Source of the DNA: Cryptomeria japonica
Taxonomy: Eukaryota; Streptophyta; Pinopsida; Cupressales; Cupressaceae
Assembly: GCF_030272615.1 (NCBI RefSeq)
Contig: NC_081415.1
Location: 230,294,803 to 230,352,802 of the forward strand
Length of the DNA: 58,000 nucleotides
Direction: 5' to 3'
A program made the position numbers and the translations under genes. Below the pieces are notes generated by a model, which searched no databases, was not told the DNA's origin, and saw only the letters and a program-made list of their open reading frames with translations. Each line of letters starts with the position of its first letter. Positions within the stretch are counted from its first letter, which is position 1. Shown one piece after another: positions 41,712 to 53,134 of this stretch.

Positions 41712-43077
41712 TTGAATAGAAGAATGGCATGAGTTTTTTTAGGATGAAAGTATCATTCATGGTATTATTGATGCTATTGGTTAGTTCATTTTCATTGATG
41801 ATATCATGAAATCTAGAAAAAGGTTTCTTTTTTTAAGATTTTATGTTTGTTTTGAAATTGGTTTGAAGTTACCCAACAAACTTAAGTTTTGCTCAAGATT
41901 GGGTGTTTGGGAGCATGAATTTTTATTTAAGACCTATTGATAGTACTAATTCTACAATGATGAACATTTCTCTTGGTTATGTCAATATTTTTATGAAAAT
42001 GTGCACTCCAATGAGGTCATCAGGTCTAAAGAGGTACTTCATTAGCCTCACTATAATGAGAAGGTTCTATATTCTACTAGAAGAGACCACATTGTAAGAC
42101 TAATGGTTCTTATAAGGGTAAATGGAAGCTTGACTTTGGTTTTCTTTCTCTTTTAATAAATGATAGGACATTCTATTCATGTCCTATTCCTTCTCTAAGG
42201 TCTTTGATGAATTTTGGTTTCAAATTGCCTTCACAATATTATTTACTTTGTTGTTGGTTTTGGTTTCTTTACAAAACGAGCCTTGGTTTTGTGATCTAAT
42301 AAAAAGTATTAGCTAGTCTTTGGCATGCCCTTGTTTTATTTATTTGTCTTTCTTCTTGTGATACATGTGTTGTTTTCCTTAGTGGTTGATTTATAATTGG
42401 GATTGGGCCCTTCCCTTGTTTTTTGGTTCATATCTTAATAAAAAGTGTTTACTTTAATCAAAATTGCATTTAACAAAATTCATTTGACTTTGTTTGATTA
42501 AATTAAAGTAATTAGATTAGATTAATTTATTTTATCCATTTAAATAGATTATTTTACTTTCTCATTCAAAACATAAAAATATAATAGATAAACCCCCCAA
42601 AAAATTTAAAGCAAAAACATTAATTTCATTACAAACTATTCAAAAAGCAAAACACCACTCAAGCAAATTAAATCGAGGCGTCCAATCATTCAAACAAGTA
42701 AGAAAACAAATAAACAAAAGTGCAATAAAGATCTCTACAATTAAACTTAAATTTAATAAACATAGGATTATAAGCAGATTTAGTGAGAGATCTATTGGAA
42801 GAGGTACACCAAAACAATCAAACCAAAATATTTAATAGAGACAATCAGTAATGCTTTCATAACTATTTTTTATTAGATAACCATGAGAAGGGATTGGACC
42901 TATTATAGAGAAATTGTCAAGGCAAAGGAAGCAAATCTCACAAGTAGTGAGATTGAAAAAGAAAAATATTTTGAGTGGAGCAAGAAGCAATGGGTTACAA
43001 GGGACTCGACCTTGAATAATATTTCACCAACCTTGATCAAGTAAGGGGTGAAGGAGAAGAACCCTTCCTCCTATGAA
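41712..43077. other. Unassigned sequence
   Basis: No supported gene. A 64-residue ORF at 41903-42097 has no recognisable domain. AT-rich throughout. Confidence 0.4.
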
Positions 43078-44060
43078 CTACATTCCAAGAAATACTATCA
43101 TCCAAGGCCCCATTACAATGAGAAATAGGAGGTGACTCCCTCCCCCCTCCCCCCATAGGAGGATCAACAATAACAATAGTAGGGAAGAAAAGTTACATGT
43201 CAAAAGACAATTAGTGATATCAAGAGAAGATAAAAATTGTGAGGAAATACTTAAAGAAAGTTGAGTTACACACGAAGAAAGATGAATCTCAGTAGAGACT
43301 AGACACAAAACTAGAGGGACCTTGGAAGTGGCCTCCAAGCATGGCAAATCCATGTCCCGAGTGAGAGACTCATCACGATCCTGGGAGAAGTAGACCTCAA
43401 AAGAAGGAGGAACCTCAACATGCAAATGATCCTCATTAGCATTCTTCCACCATGTAGTAGTCCTTTTTGACACGATAATCAAAAATCTAAAGCCAAGTGA
43501 CCTGTCATGAATCAACAACAAAAATGAAATGGGATCCCCTCATAGTCTAGTGGTTGAGTCCAAGGCTATTCCCCAACCATCAAAACTACATCCCCAAAAA
43601 TTGGTTTAGAGATGTCAATGTTAGCTAAAACGTGAGAAAATGTGGAATGACCCATACGAGAATTGGATTCATCAACCTTCAAAAAATGCCCAAGTCAGTT
43701 GTCGATGACCTCATAGCAAGACCCTTCCCAAAACTAGAGAGGAACATTTGATAATCTAACCCAAATTAGATGAACATGAAGTGGTTCATTGAGGGGATTG
43801 AATGAAGTAGACCAGGTTTTAATGGAAATTGAGTGCTTTTCTCAAGCCAAAATTTGACCCAAGACCAAATTGTGATCTTTAGAAGAAGCAAAGGAAGCAA
43901 TGAAAAACCTTTTGTGCAAGGAAAAAGGTTAATCCTACCATACACAATGGGTTTCCAAGATGCTAGGACCCAGCTATGTAGATCAAGAAGAGAAGGCCAA
44001 AGGCTAGAGAAATGGTACACCAAACCTCTCTATTGGAGAAGTCCCCATTCTTAGCAACAT
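43078..44060 (-). pseudogene. DUF4283 / CCHC-type LINE ORF1-like remnant
   Basis: Minus-strand translation with several stops shows the plant DUF4283 pattern in order: FNPLNEPLHVHLIWVRLSNV (model: FNP....PVWVRLPGLP), then PLxFW, LGHFLKVDE, LANIDISKPI and PLDYEGIPFHFCC with MTGHLALDF (model: IEYEGLP..C..C...GH....C). The knuckle has lost cysteines. In plants this domain pair is common in L1-type LINE first ORFs and related proteins. Clearly broken; orientation is minus. Confidence 0.7.
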
Positions 44061-45420
44061 CACCTTCACAAATTATCATGGGGGAATATTTAGCACATGG
44101 AAGAGATTGAATCCCATGTGAAGGTTGAGTAGGGCCAAACTAGGCAGCTTAGGAAAAATATCTAAGTTTCGAGAGGGGGGATGGAACCATGGGGAACAAT
44201 AGCTTGAGCACTAGGAGGAACCTTGGGTTTGTACCCAAAATCAAAGACACCTTGCACAGGAGTTGGAACCACAAGCACATTAGAGCCAACAAAAACAAAA
44301 ACTCCCTATATAGATAGAGAGCATCCAATGGTAGGAAACAAAGAGATTCATAAAGTAGCAACATCCTCAAGAAGGGTTGTGATAGACAGAAGAACCACGC
44401 CAAACCTCAAGGATGTAAGAGGAGTCATGGTAGACTAAAGGGTTGTAGAAGGCAATAGAACCCCAAGAGAAAATGTGGAGTCCACATTTGCATGCGTATA
44501 AACGAAATCCATGTGAGCAACTACAAAGTGGGTGGGAGCTGCAACACTTGAAAACATTGTGTCTTCTTCAAATAATAATTTGCTTTCATAATTAGTTAAG
44601 TGTTAATTAATGAAGTCACTATTTTTATTTTTATTTTTAAATATATGATTTCATTTGAATTCTATCATAATTAAATGATATTATTTAACTTTAATTTAAA
44701 ATTACACACATATGATAAAGTGGATTCCTTTTTTTAATTTGAATTATTAAAAAAATTGTAGATTTGTATATAATCTATAACGTAAGGTGACTTTGTTTGT
44801 GTCTAATGGTGGCTTATAATGATATTGAATCAAGAGAAACCTTATTGTGCTTCAAACCTACTAGGCATACATACTATATCTCTAAATTTGTTCTTTTAGA
44901 AACTAACTCAAAATCTTTTTTTTTAAATACTTTCTTAAATTCAATGGATACATTGATGAACATTCAACGGTTAGAACAATATTTTAGAAAAAATAAAGCA
45001 AGAAAAATTTCTATACGTTAGCCTTTCATTAAAACTCTACAATTTGGGATCGTGAAGCACATATCAGAAATAATTTGTTTAATGCAAAGGTTGTCATTTT
45101 TTAGACCTCCTTTTGTGATGGATACTATTTTGTATTATAAGTTCATTTTTTAATAAAATAGTTGTTGCTTTCTTTGACAATAGGAAGTAAAAAATTTATA
45201 AAAATCTTTGAAAAGAGTTTAAAAATTTATAATATTATTATATGGATTTTCAAAATTATTTTTCATAAAATTTTATGATAAATATATGTTAAATTTTAAA
45301 AGATGTAGCAAATATTCTATTAAATGTTCAATTTATTGAAATAGTGTTCGTTGATATGAAAAAAATAAAATTGGAGGATTATTATCTACAAAGTGTTTGT
45401 CCAAGTCTAAAATTTAGTAG
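44061..45420. other. Unassigned AT-rich sequence
   Basis: The first 400 bp may be upstream sequence of the LINE-like remnant on the minus strand. The rest is AT-rich with no recognisable ORF; the 74-residue ORF at 44797-45021 has no motif. Confidence 0.4.
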
Positions 45421-45426
45421 GCGAGG

Positions 45427-45650
45427 TTGAGATATATCATTGAGGAGTTAGATGCCAAAAAAATTGACCAACCTATTAATTTGTATGGAAATAAAAATTA
45501 TTTCTCCAAAGCTATATTATTTTCTTTGGCTACTTTACATAAGAAAATCTTAACAATTGAGACACTCAAAAAATTAGGCCTCATGATCCCATCCATATGT
45601 GTCCTATAAACAAGAGGAGGAGAATTTATAATCACCTTTTATTGAATTGA
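45427..45650 (+). pseudogene. Possible LINE zinc-finger (zf-RVT-like) fragment
   Basis: The translation ...ATLHKKILTIETLKKLGLMI, then PSICVL and, after a frameshift, YKQEEENL resembles the plant LINE segment LHKKLLT.DNL.KRG..GP..C.LC..EEES. Opposite orientation to the fragments at 40501 and 43078. Short and broken, so moderate confidence at best. Confidence 0.5.
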
Positions 45651-46600
45651 AAGTTTATTTTTGAATGTTGATGAAGAATTCAATTGAAGGTGGAGTGGAA
45701 TGGGTGTTAGGCCTAATATATGATTGAATTCTTCAATTCATGTCTAACTCTCATAAGAAGGCCACATTCTTATGCATATAGATGGTGTATCCATCAATTG
45801 CTATTTGTGAAGTTTGGAAAGAAAGAAATGGGACTCAACATACAATAAAAATTAACTAAAACCAAAAAAGTAACCACACAACACCAAGATTTTTATGTGA
45901 AAAAAACCATGATGAGAACTATCTCACTACTTGATAACTGATTACAATGTTTATGCTAGAGGTTAAGGAGTTCATTTCCCTTGAGATTACTTGCAAAGCT
46001 AAGTCGCACTACCTTAGGGAAAGATACAAAAAGGGACTTGCAAACACTGAATATCACATCTTTAGGGAAAGATACAATACATTTGATAATAATACATCAA
46101 TAGAGAACTATAAGTGTAATGTGGTGAATAAATTAGGGTTTCAAAAGCTATGTTTTGTAAACTAGGAAACCACTTAATTTTTACCTCCAAAACATTAAAA
46201 GGAGGATAAATACAATAGATGCAACCTCATGTATATTAGGAAGAGGTTTGAATGTTGATTGCATTCCTTATTCACCTTTTGTTTGAGTTGAAAATGTAAT
46301 TGCATTTGTATTGTTTGAATTGAGGGTAAATACTTGAGAATTTGAAGTAAATTAATGAAAACAGACTACTATAGATATACACTTTGATAGAGCCACAATC
46401 AAATATCTGGGAAAAAGAATAAAATTAGGACCTGTTCTTAGAATTTTGGGTTGATTTTTCAAGACCCAGTACCACAGATTTTCCCTGGTCCTCTGAATTT
46501 TGCTTCATCAAAAGTTAAAACTATTTGTCATTGTCAACTCTATCAAAGTCCTTGAGGATAACTCTTGAGCCAATTTCCTTCATATAGAAAGAAGGGGAAA
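45651..46600. other. Unassigned sequence
   Basis: No supported gene. The phrase ACACCAAGATTTTTATGTGA..AAACCATG at about 45880 resembles the antisense of the copia LTR box, so part may be an old antisense LTR. Confidence 0.4.
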
Positions 46601-46601
46601 A

Positions 46602-48124
46602 TGTTGTGGATAGGGGTTTGCCTTGGGTGAAACTCTGGTTTAGGAATTAGCCTTGAAATTGAAATTGAAATAGAAATAAAAATTACTGCAAGATGATTTC
46701 CTTTTGAGGGAAAGGTTGGATCTAAAATGAAACGCTTGTAATTGAAATGTATACCTTGATGAAGTTTTGTTTAGATCCTCGTGCAAGGGTTTTAGGATGT
46801 CTTGTAGAATGTCTTCATAAAAAATCAATCATGGATGCCATCTTGAATGCTTGAACTTGACTTCACTTCTTCTCCAATGCTTGATGAATGCTTAATTGCT
46901 TACTCACTTGAATTTTCTAAAGTGTAATTAGGATTATTAGATGGCTTAGGTTTTAAATGAGAAGGGTAGACCTCCTTTATACTTGACTACCCAAAAATTA
47001 GTTGAATTTCCAGAGTAGGGTGACATGGGCTCCAATTTCCTACTCATATGAAGTGACAGTTGTGAGGACCAAATTTGGATCTTGATTAAGAGGACTAGGG
47101 AAATGGGTGCCTTGGTACTAACAATCATGACTTATACTTGGAAGGATGGTTCATGATTTGGAATTACGCAAGTGAATCTTTCAGTTTGATAGTCAGTCTA
47201 GTCTTTGTTCTTGAGGTTCAGTATAATGATGATGGAGATTCTAGTAAAAGGTGATGCTATGGTTGTTTCTATGGTGATTTATGTTTCTTGTGGATGCTTC
47301 TAGATTGTTCTATATTCGTGTCGATGGTCTGCATTGATCGTTGTGGGTGTTATTGATCATTTTATTGATTTGGTGGTGTTCTTCATGTTATGCAACATTC
47401 ATGATGATTTTAGCATGTTGCAGATGTTCAAAGTGTAATTCTTGAATGTGTTTCTTATGTGCAGTGTTGGTTTAGGTCTAGACTGTCTTATTTTGGCCTG
47501 CATGTATTGTTATAGCGTATAAGGTTATTGTTTTGTAATTTGTATTGAGGGTTGAGCATGCCTTGAAATATAGATTGATGATTTGTATAAATATATGAAA
47601 TATTCATGTGAGAGATGTATCTGCATGTGCGAACATTGATTTGATCTTTCAATAGTAGAAGAGAAGTTCGAAGAAGTGTGAAAGAGCAGAGTTTGAGTAT
47701 ATGTGCTTAACCAGAACTGTAACTAGGCATGAGAAGATCTTATTTTATCATTTCATGATACTCCAAATGTAATCCGAGTCTTTTTGTATAGAAGTAAGCC
47801 TTTCCAAGGGTTGTAGCCCTTCTTGTTTTGTGATTTGAGCAGTGATCTCTAGGCAGTGTGCCTGAATGCATGTGCATTCCCCATTGTAATACTTTCATTT
47901 ACTCTTAATAGGGTATTATATCATTGTGGGTAGGTTCCCACTATGGTTTTTCCTTTAACCAGGTTTTCCACGTCAAAAATATTTTTGTTATACTTGTTAT
48001 TGATGTGGTGTTGTTTTATGCTTTCATTATTTATTATCATATCTAAATTTGTGTTTGAGTTGTGTAGACTTTGAGAGAAAATTGATCCCCCCCCCACTCT
48101 CATTTTGTTGTATTGTTGCCAACA
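46602..48124 (+). repeat. 5' LTR of second copia element (left end uncertain)
   Basis: The right end is firm: GTTGCCAACA directly precedes the primer site at 48127. It contains the box TTTTTCCTTTAACCAGGTTT near 47945 and a C-tract at about 48086-48096. A TATA box TATAAATATA lies at 47586-47595. The left end is proposed at TGTTGTGGAT (46602), which mirrors the CCAACA end, but no second copy is available to confirm it. Confidence 0.6.
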
Positions 48125-48126
48125 AT

Positions 48127-48138
48127 TGGTATCAGAGC
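48127..48138 (+). other. Primer binding site of second copia element
   Basis: TGGTATCAGAGC, initiator tRNA-Met type, two bases after the LTR. Confidence 0.95.
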
Positions 48139-48180
48139 TAGATCCTCTGGAAGAAGATTGATTGCTTGAGGTGATCTAGG

Positions 48181-49075
48181 ATGGCATCCTTTTCTTTTAA
48201 GAAGGATAGTCCAATATTTGATGGAACGAATTACAATTTCTAGAAGAACCAGATTGAATGTCATTTGAGATGTATCAGTGAAAACTTTTGAAAGATTACT
48301 AAGAATGTGTATAATACTCCTCAGAAGGGTCCTACAACTCTAGATGAGATAAAGGAATCTTAATTCAATATTAGAGCTAAGGAAGCATTGTTGAGTGCCT
48401 TGTCTGATTTTGAGATGACTAATTTGATGGATTTGCATATTGCTCGTGAGATCTAGAAGAAGCTGGAAACTTTGTATGAAGGTGACAACCATGTGAAAGT
48501 TGCTAAGTTGGAGAGTTTGAAAGGAAAGAATGAGATGCTAAATATGGGTGAAGATGAGAACATTACCTCCTTTATGTAGAAAGTGAATGAGCTGGTACTG
48601 AACATCAGATGTGTCGGTGGAGTGTTGGAAGAATTTGAGATTGTTGCTAAGGTGTTGAGATCCTTGCCTCTTTCTTACAAGCACAAGGTTGTTGCTATTG
48701 AGGAGATCTGGATTGTGACACATGTCACTAGAGATAGGTTGATTGGTAAGCTTGTTTCTTTTGAGTTGAGGGACTTTGGTGAAGCCCCTCCTAAGTCTGA
48801 ATCTACATTCAAAGTTACTGTATCCAAGAGAAAGTTCTACAAGGGTATCTAGATATGAGAATGAGATTAGAGATCTTGAAGAAGAAGAAAGAGAGCTTGA
48901 AGAGATTGAAGACCTAATTGCTAGAAGATTTCCTAAAGGTGTCGATAAGTTTGAAGGAAAGTTACCTCTTAAATGTTTTTCATGCAATAAGATGGGACCT
49001 TTTACATCAAGGTGTCTGGAAAGAGTTTCTAAGAAGACATTAAATCCATACAAGCCTAAATATTAGAATAAGTGT
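48181..49075 (+). pseudogene. copia Gag, broken (second element)
   Basis: Starts MASFSFKKDSPIFDGTNYNF, then TAG at 48241-48243 where copia Gag has a conserved Trp. Further stops lie at 48454 (again at a conserved Trp position) and 48577 (TAG). Recognisable pieces are ALLSALSDFEMTNLMDLHI, KLETLYEGDNHVKVAKLESL and MEFEDL-like RRFPKGVDKFEGKLPLKCF. The zinc knuckle CFSCNKMGPFTSRC (about 48976-49017) has Pro-Phe where Gly-His is expected, so zinc binding is probably lost. Confidence 0.85.
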
Positions 49076-49096
49076 TATTTTGTTGTTGATGAAGGT

Positions 49097-49403
49097 GTGG
49101 TAGATGATGAGTCTGAGAAAGGAAATTCGGGAGATGAGTGGGTGTTCATTGCTATCAAGGAAGATGATCTGGTGACGTTTGATTCTACTAGTTGCATTAT
49201 TGAGGAGAAAGCTTTAGCTGCTAAAGTTGAAGAGAAAGATGAATGGGTTATTGATAGTGGTTTCTCTCATCATATGATAGGTGATAAGAGTAATTTTGTG
49301 AGTATAGAAAATTATGATGATGATGTATTAATATTTGGAGAAGACAAAGCTGGTATAATCCATGGTAGATGTTTTATTTCTCTTGATGGCAAGAATAACA
49401 CCG
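49097..49403 (+). pseudogene. copia protease, left part
   Basis: An open stretch with WVIDSGFSHHMIGDKSNFVS (active site DSG) and IHGRCFISLDGKN, interrupted by the solo LTR at 49404. The left target copy CACCG is at 49399-49403. It resumes at 50519 with DDVLYVEGLKHSLLSVG. Confidence 0.85.
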
Positions 49404-50513
49404 TCTTGGCTTGATGATAATTGTAATGAATGACTTCATATGTTATCATTAATGGACCATGTACACACACATATGATCACATTATCTACAGGGGTTACTT
49501 CAAAGTTATTTGTATTATATTGCTACCGGTATTATAAGTTTTGCTTAAGATAATATCAAATCGGTATATGGAGACAACTGGTATATATGTATATACAAGA
49601 ATAACCCGACACCAACCTGAAGATCCAGTGGAGATTATCAAAGGAGAAATGAAGGACAATCTGTTTACATGTTGATATGTTAACTCCAACCAGTATTGAT
49701 GCTCCAACCGGTAGCCATTGATTATGTGATGAGTCACCCTAACCGATAATCTTTGGCAGTAATTTGTGATGAGTTATGTTTGATTGTCTAGATACACTAC
49801 ACCTAGGAAATTGTGATATAATTTCTAAGGTTGACATAAAATCTAAATGTCTATATAATGACATATGATGAGATATGAGTTATGATGATGTGATGCAAAG
49901 ATAGAAGTGTTAAGGTTTTGAGAGCATTCCAGAGTATGTTGGTAATGAAGTTTTGAATGTGCGGAAAAGGATCTATTCAAGCAAGTTGTGCTACTTCTAG
50001 ATCACACCACCTATTGTTTTCTAATCACTACAACAGTCAAATCCCTTAATCGGGTAAGCTCTAACAAGATTCATTGTACAAATCCTCTAACCAGGTGATC
50101 CATTAGTTTAGATTCAAAAATCCTCTACCAAGGTTACTCCTAACAGGGTACTACCTTTAACAGGTTATAGCTTTTAATAGAGCTTTGGGATCTTTTACAG
50201 GATTTTCTCCTAGCAGAGCACTTTTGTAGACCTTAATCGGTCAGTTACCTATTACTGCAGATAATTAACTTGTGAGTCCCATCTCACTGTGGTTTTTCCC
50301 ATTCGGATTTTCCATGTACAAACAATTGTGTTATGGTGGATGTTTTACTTATTGTGGATGCTTTAATAGCATTTTGGATAGCATGCATAGTGATTAACAA
50401 ACTTGTTAAGTATATCTACCAGTTAGTGCTTAAAGTATTATTGTATTTGGTATCACTGATTCACCCACCACCCCCCCCCCCCCCCCCCCCCTCAGTGCTT
50501 TATAAGTCTATCA
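49404..50513 (+). mobile_element. Solo copia LTR inside protease
   Basis: 1110 bp from TCTTGGCTTGATG (expected TGTTGGC) to TCTATCA, with target copies CACCG (49399-49403) and CACTG (50514-50518), one mismatch. It contains the CTAACNGG cluster (50040-50240), the TTTTTCCCATTCGGATTTTC box near 50293 and a C-run of about 20 bases (50471-50491). The protease frame continues across it once it is set aside. Confidence 0.85.
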
Positions 50514-50518
50514 CACTG

Positions 50519-51441
50519 ATGATGTCCTATATGTTGAAGGTTTAAAGCATAGTCTTTTGAGTGTTGGATAGATGGTTGATGAGGGTTATTATTTTCAATT
50601 CAAAAATTGAAAATGTAAGATCTTGAGTAGCTCCGAAATAGAGATTGCATCAGGTACAAAGACTAGAGGTAATATATTTCACTTGAATGTTGATGGTAAA
50701 AGTTGTTTGATTTCTCAAATTGATGAAAGTTGGTTATGACATAGAAGGATGTGTCATGTGAATTTTCATTGCATGGTTAAGATAAGTTCCACTCAATTAA
50801 TGAGATATCTTCCTAAGATTGTAAAGCCTTCTAATCTAGTATGTAAGCAATGTCAGTTAGGGAAGAAGACAAGAGTTTCTTTCAAAAGAAAACAATATAC
50901 TTCTAATGGGATATTTGATCTTGTGCATACTGATCTATGTGGTCCTTCTAGAGTGAGAATCTTGCAGGGTGATAGGTATTTCATGTTGTTGATTGATGAC
51001 TATTCAAGGATGATGTGGGTTACTTTCTTAAGAGAGAAGTCTGAAGCATTGGAGAAGTTCAATATTTTTAAAGCTGTCATTGAGATAGAGACTAGTCTGA
51101 AGATAAAGTGTTTAAGATCTAACAGTGGTGGTGAATTTACTTCTAGTTAGTTCAATTCTTTTTGTGAAGAGCGTGGGGTGAAGAGATAGTTATCTGCTCC
51201 ACAGACCCCTCAACAAAATGGTGTTGTGGAGAGGAAGAATAGGACAATTTAGGAAGGTGCTAGAACCATGATGATTGAAGTAAATGTTTCGCATATCTAT
51301 TGGAGAGAAGTTGTGAGTACTATAGTATATACCTTTAACTGAGTGCATATCAAATGTGATATCAATAATACTCCTTATGAGTTATGGTCTGGTCATGTTC
51401 TTACAGTTAGATATTTTAGAATTTTTGGTAGTAAATTCTCT
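50519..51441 (+). pseudogene. copia protease end and integrase, broken (second element)
   Basis: The protease end is followed by GAG-pre-integrase (MCHVNFHCMVKISSTQLMRY, VCKQCQLGKKTRVSF) and integrase core: LVHTDLCGPSRVR (Asp), RSNSGGEFTSS (the Asp position reads Asn) and PQQNGVVERKNRT (Glu). Several stops interrupt it. It ends abruptly at FRIFGSKFS, where an antisense LTR begins at 51442; RT and RNase H are absent. Confidence 0.85.
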
Positions 51442-53134
51442 TGATGAACACAAATGGACCACTGAGAGGGGGGGTCAATCAATGATAACTAAAAAATTGA
51501 ACTATTTGTATGATAAAAATATTAATAATATAAATCAAGAAACTATGAGAAGAGATATTTAACTAATATGCACACACACAAAGGGAAACACATAACACCA
51601 AAAATATATGAGGAAAACCCACGGTGGGAAAAAAACCTTGGTGAGAAATGTGGTTGGAGTCTACTACTCCAATTCAACCTCATAATGAAAAACGGATTAC
51701 AACTTTTATGGGCACCAACCCAAAGGAGTACCAACCCCTGACATTTATGGGCACCAACCCAAAGGAACACCAACCCCTAGCTTTATGAGCACCTACTCAA
51801 AGGAGCACCTACCCCAGCTAAGAGCACCCACTCAGAGATTTACAATAAATAGAACATTCAATTAAAAATTAGTTCCTTGTTACAAATGAGGTTTTGTAAC
51901 TCACAAGTGTTCTACCCTTGAGATTGACTTGACTCTTTTTACTCTTAGGCTTAAATCTCATCTCTCTGCCCTCTATTTTTGCTCTTGTTCTTTGATCACT
52001 GCACTCTATCTTCTGCAGTGGTCATATTTCTTCTCTACCTCTTACAGTGTATATAGCACACTATATTATTTGCCTCGGCTCTACACTCTCTCTTCAACTA
52101 ACTGTTCTCATACCTACACTTCTACACCCTTCTATATATTTGTTTTTGTTCACCTTATAATTCTATCTCTACAAACATGGTTCACTACCCAACAATGACT
52201 ACTTTCAAAAAACATTAACCAAATCACATGCAGGCAATATAATTTTCCCTTCAAAAATTCAATTTAAAAATACTCTAAAAGGATCATAACTGCATGTTTA
52301 TCAAATCTTCCTGAAAATCCTCTCGATTTGCACACCTAACTTCAACAGATCCACCATTAATGCATTTTCCAACATCCTCTACTAATTGGATCGACAACTG
52401 CTTCGTTTGAACTCACAATAACAATAATATATGACTTATGCATGTCAATCATTCATATTCAACCACTTGGAAGCCACATGTCTTTATTATCAACATCCAA
52501 ATCACTTGGTTACCTCTGGTCAACTGTTAGGTGGTTTATCTTCCTTATTTGCATGTAGACGTGGCTAACAAACCATCTCATTTAGCATTCAAAATAAGCT
52601 AGTCAACATTCGTCAAATGCCCACGTGGACAAGTCAATTATCAAGGTGCATAAAATTGTGAAACTCTGCAATGCAACTAACACGAGGGTTATAATCCCTT
52701 CATTGCATTTCTAGAAGCTAAAAACCCTTTGGCAATGGGCTCCATGAAATGATGAAAACCTCAAGCCTTTTGTGGTTTTGTTGGCGATATCCAACCCTTG
52801 GCAATCATTTTCACGAAATGGCAAAGTCACAGTCTCTCATCTAGCGGTTATATTTTCTTCTCGTGGTTTTCATGACAACATACAACACCTATGCAGTCTC
52901 TTTGCAAATTGGAAACAACCATTCCTCATGGTCCCCACTTGTCATGATGTGGTATTGTTACATTGACTTCAACCCTTATGGGCCCTAGTCATGACTCAAC
53001 CACCTTTCCATGTGGATAACCGAATGTTTATTTCAATTCAAGCCTTGTTGCTATTTCATCGAGTGTCTAGGTCAACAACAATGTTTGAGCATGAAATAGT
53101 GATTTGACTTTACCTTCCTCATGCCACACAAACA
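51442..53134 (-). mobile_element. Antisense copia LTR (right boundary uncertain)
   Basis: TGATGAACACAAATGG at 51442 is the reverse complement of an LTR end, followed by GAGAGGGGGGGTCAATC, the antisense of the C-tract, and AAACCCACGGTGGGAAAAAA at 51615-51634, the antisense of the copia LTR box. A 38-39-bp repeat (TTTATGGGCACCAACCCAAA) occurs three times at 51705-51820. The host copia pol does not resume, so the far end is deleted, rearranged or replaced by the next element. Confidence 0.6.
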
